This document shows, in pieces, positions 59,151 through 64,000 of a DNA stretch of 64,000 bases. The notes under the pieces are model-generated. The model searched no databases. It had not been told where the DNA came from and saw only the letters and a program-made list of their open reading frames with translations. Position 1 is the first letter of the stretch. Each line of letters starts with the position of its first letter. The position numbers and the translations under genes are program-made. Where the stretch lies: NCBI GenBank assembly GCA_950295325.1, contig OX485804.1, positions 41,466,429 to 41,530,428 of the forward strand, given 5' to 3'. Source of the DNA: Polytrichum commune (Eukaryota; Streptophyta; Polytrichopsida; Polytrichales; Polytrichaceae).

Positions 59151-59246
59151 TAATCTTCATAAATGATATTCCCTAGTATCAAACATCTACTAGACTAGCC
59201 CAATAGTTGCATTGATGATTCACAACACATCAGAGCCCTACATCGG

Positions 59247-59545
59247 GCGCCCATACCCATGCCCATGCCCATACCCACCCATGCCCATGGGTTTTGGGTG
59301 GGCATGGGTGCAATATTATTGTTCATGGGCGGGCATGGATGGGCATGGGTGGGCATGGGTGGGGCATAATTACACAATTACACAATTACACATTACACAT
59401 TACACAATTTTTGAATACATGGGCGCAATTTGAATAGCATGGGTGGGCATGGGTGGGCATGGGTGCGCACATGTCATGCTATGGGTGGGCATGGGTGGGC
59501 ATAGGTCGTTGCTGATGGGCATGGTCTGGGTATGGGTGCAATTAG
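59247..59545 (+). repeat. GGGTGGGCAT minisatellite
   Basis: Two clusters (about 59247-59375 and 59440-59545) of the 10-bp word GGGTGGGCAT and its complement-like CCCATGCCCATACCCA, separated by TTACACAATTACACA repeats. Runs such as GGGTGGGCATGGGTGGG satisfy the simple G-quadruplex pattern. Confidence 0.85.
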
Positions 59546-60039
59546 AAAGGAAAATGTTGGGCTCTGCAACACATCCAAGTAAGTTGTGGGGGTCGTGTGT
59601 AGTCGCTTTTCTTCTTCAAACACCTTTATTTGAGTAGTATATAGCAAGACTTGTAGTTAAGAGCAAATCATTAGTAAAACACATGTTACAATAAGATTGG
59701 ATTATATATTCAAAATGTATTAACTATTTTAGGATCAATTGTGTTAACACAATTGACAAGGTCTATATGATCACTTAAAGAGAAAGAGAATATTTGCTTT
59801 AAAATCCTAATTTTTTTACATTTCAACTCTAATTTTGAAACTTGAAATGACGATCTGATTACATTTTCTAACCAGGCGCCCAAGACATGTTTTATTTTAA
59901 TGGTCATAATTGTTTGTGGAGTGGTCTCATAATAGGGTCCACACACCTTAGCAGTAATCCAAATGCAATCATAATCATAATCATGGCAATTAGATTAAAT
60001 TTGTTGTATACATGCTTGGACCTCGCATAACTTTGTACA

Positions 60040-60245
60040 TTGGTTCAGTTTCCGGGCAGATTTTTGGGCATAATGGGTCAAAATCCTAGTGTTTCCAAGC
60101 CCAACCAATTACATGTTATGAGCTCGGTTTTTCTTTATTAATTCGAGGTATATTCTATATATTCCTCTAAAATGATGTGCACTTTTCTTGAAGACTTGAA
60201 CTTCAACCGATTATTTCTCAAACACAACCAGTTCATCTTGTAAGT
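60040..60245 (+). repeat. Dispersed single copy of the 226-bp repeat unit
   Basis: About 205 bp collinear with the array unit: CAGATTTTTGGGCATAAT, CCTAGTGTTTCCAAGCCCAA, CGGTTTTTCTTTATTAATT, ATTCCTCTAAAATGATG and CAACCAGTTCATC. It is closer to the two outer, diverged units than to the central ones. Confidence 0.7.
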
Positions 60246-60277
60246 TACGGTCGGTTCTCTCCATTCATTGCACTAGT

Positions 60278-60494
60278 ATGTGCAATTAGGTTGCCTTTGC
60301 GAATAGGTCGCCTCTTTTATCATCCACTTACCTTGGGTGAAAATGAGATTACAAAAATGTATAACTTTGTTCATTAATCCATTTAGAAACTATAATGTAA
60401 GTTATAGTAGCTACTGTGTTTTGTTACTATTGTAGTAATTATTGAAACAACGTGGAATGTAGAAATATTAGCATGGGACATCCTAATTGCACAT
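60278..60494 (-). mobile_element. ATGTGCAATTAGG MITE copy with clear ends
   Basis: 217 bp with ATGTGCAATTAGGTTGCC at the left and the complement ATGTGCAATTAGGATGTCCC at the right. Best-preserved member of the family also found at 822, 41350, 41893 and 58931. Confidence 0.7.
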
Positions 60495-60574
60495 ATCAAT
60501 GTAGTTAATCCTTTGTAGTCAAGGCTTGTAGTTAACTTCTCAACTTTTCACTACACCGATTAGCCCAAGTAGTG

Positions 60575-60752
60575 TGTGTTATTATTCGGAGTTACGCAAT
60601 GCAATAGCATGCTACTCAAGAGTTAATTTTTTTATTGACAAAAGTTTAGAAAGTTGTTTGGACATTATAGAACATAAATGACTTTGCTTGGTAGAATATT
60701 ACATTCTCTTTGTACAGTTATAGCACTGTGTAACTTTGAGTAGTGACATGCA
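60575..60752 (+). repeat. Dispersed repeat, short copy of 23010-23541
   Basis: GGAGTTACGCAATGCAATAG and ACAAAAGTTTAG at the left are joined directly to ACATTATAGAACATAAATGA and GAGTAGTGACATGC at the right. The middle of the long copy is absent. Confidence 0.55.
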
Positions 60753-61222
60753 CTAATTTGGGGGGAGGTCATAGTGTGGTTGTGGTGGGGTTAGAAATGC
60801 AACATGAGTAATTGTTTTATTGTGCGTGTGCTCACTTAGTAGGTGTGGTCACATGTCATTATAGCTCCTAGACCGGCTAGCGATAACCAACCACCATAAG
60901 TAAAAAATGGCGTATGTACTATTGGCAAGCAAGAAAATGGACTAATGTATTTAAACTAAGCTTTTCAATGTAATGTAATAAGTGCCTCCACTACATATAC
61001 AAAATATTGATCTTAAATTAAACAAGCATTCATTATATATAAAACCCTTTCACTTTCCAATGAAAAAGTCATTGAACATTTTTTACATTCAAAGCATGTA
61101 AGTCAACAATTGCATCAAGCAAACAAAGACAAGAGCACAATAATTTAGCCATAATTCAAAGAGCACAACTCAAGGGAGTCCACGAGCACTCCAAGAGCCT
61201 CCAATTTGTAAAACCCTAGAAC

Positions 61223-61562
61223 CTCGGGGGGGGGGGTAGTCATTGGTTGGAGTAGCAATATATGTGCGAACAAATGATAGGGTATTTTTAAAACACGGGG
61301 GCAAAATTTTATAATTGGACTTAAGAGTAATATAGGGTATCAAAAATGGCACTGGACATCTTTAAAGTACTATAGGGTATGGAATAATAGGGAATTTGGA
61401 ATTATAAGTAATGCAAGCCATTTTTCTATTAACCCAAAGTAGAAATTTACATAATGATAGCATGTGAAAAAAAAAAAATTGAAAGTAATACCCCCCTATA
61501 AAATAGTGGTTGTTCGCACCTATATCCTTAACTTTCTAACACACTGCCCCCCCCCCCCCGAG
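61223..61562. mobile_element. Inverted-repeat element with CTC plus G-run ends and 8-bp duplication
   Basis: 340 bp. The left end is CTC followed by about ten G and TAGT. The right end mirrors it as ACTG, a long C run and GAG. The direct repeat CCTAGAAC flanks it at 61215-61222 and 61563-61570. GTGCGAACAA on the left is mirrored by TTGTTCGCAC on the right. The 8-bp duplication is hAT-like, but the G-run ends are unusual. No coding capacity. Confidence 0.7.
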
Positions 61563-62210
61563 CCTAGAACCCAAATGCAAACCCCAACAAGAATGACAAG
61601 GTAGTCATTGAGGACTATTACCATACAACAAAAATGAATGAAAACATGAATTGGATGAAACTAACAAATCTATTGTCAATTTTGTTCTCTAAACCCTAGG
61701 ACCCCCTGTTGTACATCTGCCTTTACTTCAACATTCTTAATAGCTTATTTAAATATACACACTAGAGAAAAACAATACGGGTAGATGCATGGTTAAGTGG
61801 ACCAATACCGGTCCATACTCATTTTTTAGGGAGTCTATACCTCTGGAAATTTAGTCCACATGTGGCAATCCTTGTCATCCAGTTGTGCCCAATTTCTCAT
61901 CCGTTCGTGGTGGACTTTCAAATGCACGCGTGGGCTTCACTGTGGGCCGTTAGATGGGGCTACATCTTGCGGCCATGGGGAAATAGGGTTTGGGGACCAT
62001 GTCCTTGCCCCCCTCGCCTAAGGCCGTCCTTTGTTTCTGGGGCGTTTGGTGGACGTTCCCGCCGAGTTGCCTTGCTGTTGCGCTGCCGCGTTGCACCCGC
62101 TATCGTCACGCATCTTGTCGCATCTGCCCCGCTACCGTCTCTGTCTTGTCGTGTTGTGCAAGCACTCGGTGTATTGTAGCATACGGGCCACTTGAGAGTT
62201 TGTCGTGCAC

Positions 62211-63751
62211 CATGAGTGATTTCGATGATACCCGCGATGAGCCAGAGGACAGGTTGCTATGCGCAAAGAGAGGTGGGAAGAAGTCTAGTTGGGTCGATCC
62301 CATGTATGCAGCGCAACCCGAAATTCTCTGGCATCGCAAGACTGTGGTTACACGTGAGTGGTTTGCGGAGAAGTACAAGCTCCACAACCATGGCATCAAC
62401 CCGAAGCAGATCAAAATCGGTCAACACTTGGAGGAAGCTGATGTGGAGAGTTTATTTGGGCCGCGGCGGAATGGGAATGGCTACAAGTACTCCCAGTGCA
62501 CGGAGGAGTTTGTGAAGCGCGTGGAGACCATGTGGATGATCTGCCACCAAAAAACGGTGGTCCCCAACACGTGCATGGTCAATGTCTCCGAGGCTAAGGG
62601 TTTTGCTTATGAGATCGTGAAGAAAAGGGAGACTAATTGGGCCCTATTTGCGGAGTGGACATGCCGTGACCAGTTGAAGAAAATTCGAGCGGAGGAAGAG
62701 GACTCGCGTCAGGGGAAGTTTGGTCACGTGAAGGCGGAGAAAGAGTCCGGAAGGGAAGGGCAACCAGGAAAAGAGAATTGCGCCCCGGATCTCCCTCGCG
62801 ACCCAACATTTGGGGGTGGAAGCTTATTGGCGCGATTGAGTCCCTTTCGCTCGCTAGCACACGAGAAAAAGGTCTCCATGGCCATTGGAGAATGGCAAGA
62901 GTGTCTTAACACTCTGGAGCGCGAGACATAGGGGCTGGACGACTATGTCCATCGATTGTTCGTGGAGAAAGATGAGGCGAGGATGACCTTGCACAAGGTT
63001 TCCTCGCAGGTGGAATATGGGCGCAAGTTGATCGAAGATGCTGAAGGGAAGTTGGCTGTCCTCGAGGCAGAGCACGACAAGATGAGGGCATTGTTGGATT
63101 CGGTCGATTTTTGTCATGAATCTAGACGAGGGTGGGCCGCATTTGATAGATATTGACCCCCTTGCGAAAAACTTGGAAGAAGTGCAGCGCAAGGTGGATG
63201 CGCAAAAAATGATTGTGCAGGTCTTCCACGAGACCTTCGGTGGTGGGCAATTGGGTGCAGCGATGAGGTTGAAACTGACCCTAGCTGATGAAGCTTGGGC
63301 CAACGCAAAGAAGAGGTAGGAGTTGTGGATGCGACACAAATCCGCGTATCAGTTGCAATTCCGCGGCATGAAAGCAGGGTACGAGCGCCCTTCCACAAAT
63401 CCGTCCCCTTTGCCGTTGATTTACCGCAATTACGAATATGCGGAAATAGACATTTAGGTTGTTGAGATTGGAGTCTGCCCATTTTGTTTGCATGGGTTTG
63501 AACCTATGTGGGATTGCCACTTTGTTTCCTGCCGTCACGCATACCATTCTTGGTGTGCGCTCACCCACTTCTCTGAATCCACAAAATGCATTGAAAAAAA
63601 TTGTGGTCAAGACATGCACGACGATTGGTGGGTTTATGCTGGGGTTACAAAGCCTACATTAGGGAAAGATGTTGTCCTCGTTGCTGCTATTACATCAGTT
63701 TCATTCGTACATGATTCGTTCAATTTTCTTATATTGATAAGATGGGCTTGA
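62211..63751 (+). pseudogene. Broken gene of unrecognised family: coiled coil plus RING-like zinc site
   Basis: A GC-rich island in AT-rich spacer. From ATG 62211 (MSDFDDTRDEPEDRL) an open frame runs to TAG 62929-62931, with blocks WVDPMYAAQPEILWH and LHNHGINPKQIKIGQHLEEA. The same frame continues past the stop with a helical, charged stretch (KLIEDAEGKLAVLEAEHDKM). Near 63105-63115 the reading moves to the next frame (NLEEVQRKVDAQKMIVQVFH), which meets TAG at 63317-63319 and at 63455-63457. It ends with a Cys/His cluster: CPFC, then SCRHAYHSWC, then KCIEKNC (63475-63620). The pattern C-x2-C, C-x-H-x2-H-x2-C, C-x4-C is RING-H2-like, except for x4 in place of x2 in the last pair. All three in-frame stops are TAG. 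I saw no reverse transcriptase, integrase or capsid feature. It may belong to a lineage-specific plant gene family; function unknown. Confidence 0.5.
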
Positions 63752-63923
63752 AACTTCATGGTGTCCCTTCTTATTGAACGAAATTTGGCTTCCAATGAAC
63801 GACTAATTCTTCCTGCAAACAAAATGACAGAAACTCCGGTAGTTTATTAGTAAAGGTTTTTAGAGTCACACGTGACAAACTATTATAGCAACCAAACATT
63901 AATTATGTAAGCATGACATTGTC

Positions 63924-63959
<36 letters not shown>

Positions 63960-64000
63960 ATATATATATATAATTAACTAGCTAAATAAATTTACTTTTT
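63752..64000. repeat. Right edge of window, with AC/TA microsatellite
   Basis: About 15 AC units (from about 63929) are followed by TA units (to about 63972). The rest is AT-rich spacer without a gene. Confidence 0.85.

Noticed and set aside
1-64000. LTR elements, Polinton-like or other virus-derived genes
   Set aside because: No reverse transcriptase, integrase, protease, capsid or envelope blocks and no long terminal direct repeats were recognised. The 226-bp direct repeats are a tandem array, not paired ends.

Overview
The window looks like nuclear DNA of a land plant: AT-rich spacer, multi-exon genes with GT-AG introns, plant-type proteins and a very dense load of small inverted-repeat DNA transposons. 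I could not place the lineage. The long MITE-rich spacers and an unfamiliar zinc-binding gene family at the right end would fit a non-angiosperm as well as an angiosperm. Recognised genes are the 3' part of a mitochondrial ADP/ATP carrier gene (136-2145, +), a 12-exon mitochondrial-type solanesyl diphosphate synthase (9420-16941, -), a two-exon SANT/MYB 'SHAQKYF' transcription factor of the DIVARICATA/SRM1 type (20374-22256, -), an unrecognised multi-exon gene (about 46916-52151, -), and a broken zinc-binding/coiled-coil gene (62211-63751, +). Layout: 0-2.6 kb holds the carrier gene. 2.6-8.2 kb is a complete-looking hAT transposon of 5649 bp with 15-bp terminal inverted repeats, a perfect 8-bp target duplication and a four-exon transposase gene open throughout. 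9.4-17 kb is the prenyl synthase, whose tiny leader exon is present twice and whose introns hold local tandem duplications. 20.4-22.3 kb is the MYB gene. 23-46 kb is gene-poor and built from nested and dispersed elements: a decayed PIF/Harbinger transposase (26.5-27.4 kb), several MITEs with GGGCC-type ends and TTA/TAA duplications, a non-autonomous CACTA element with a perfect CTT duplication (32.88-34.13 kb), two copies of a long-TIR foldback element, and a 226-bp tandem array (37.8-38.9 kb). 46.9-52.2 kb holds exons of the unrecognised gene; a MITE ends five bases from its last stop codon. 53-62 kb is again spacer with MITEs, a GGGTGGGCAT minisatellite and an element whose ends are CTC plus a run of G. 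62-63.8 kb is the broken zinc-binding gene. The host genes are unrelated housekeeping or regulatory genes and form no pathway: the carrier and the prenyl synthase both serve mitochondria (ADP/ATP exchange; ubiquinone side chain), while the MYB factor is nuclear. I recognised no LTR element or virus-like gene, no tRNA or rRNA gene and no CRISPR. All identifications are from reading the sequence by eye; no searches were run.
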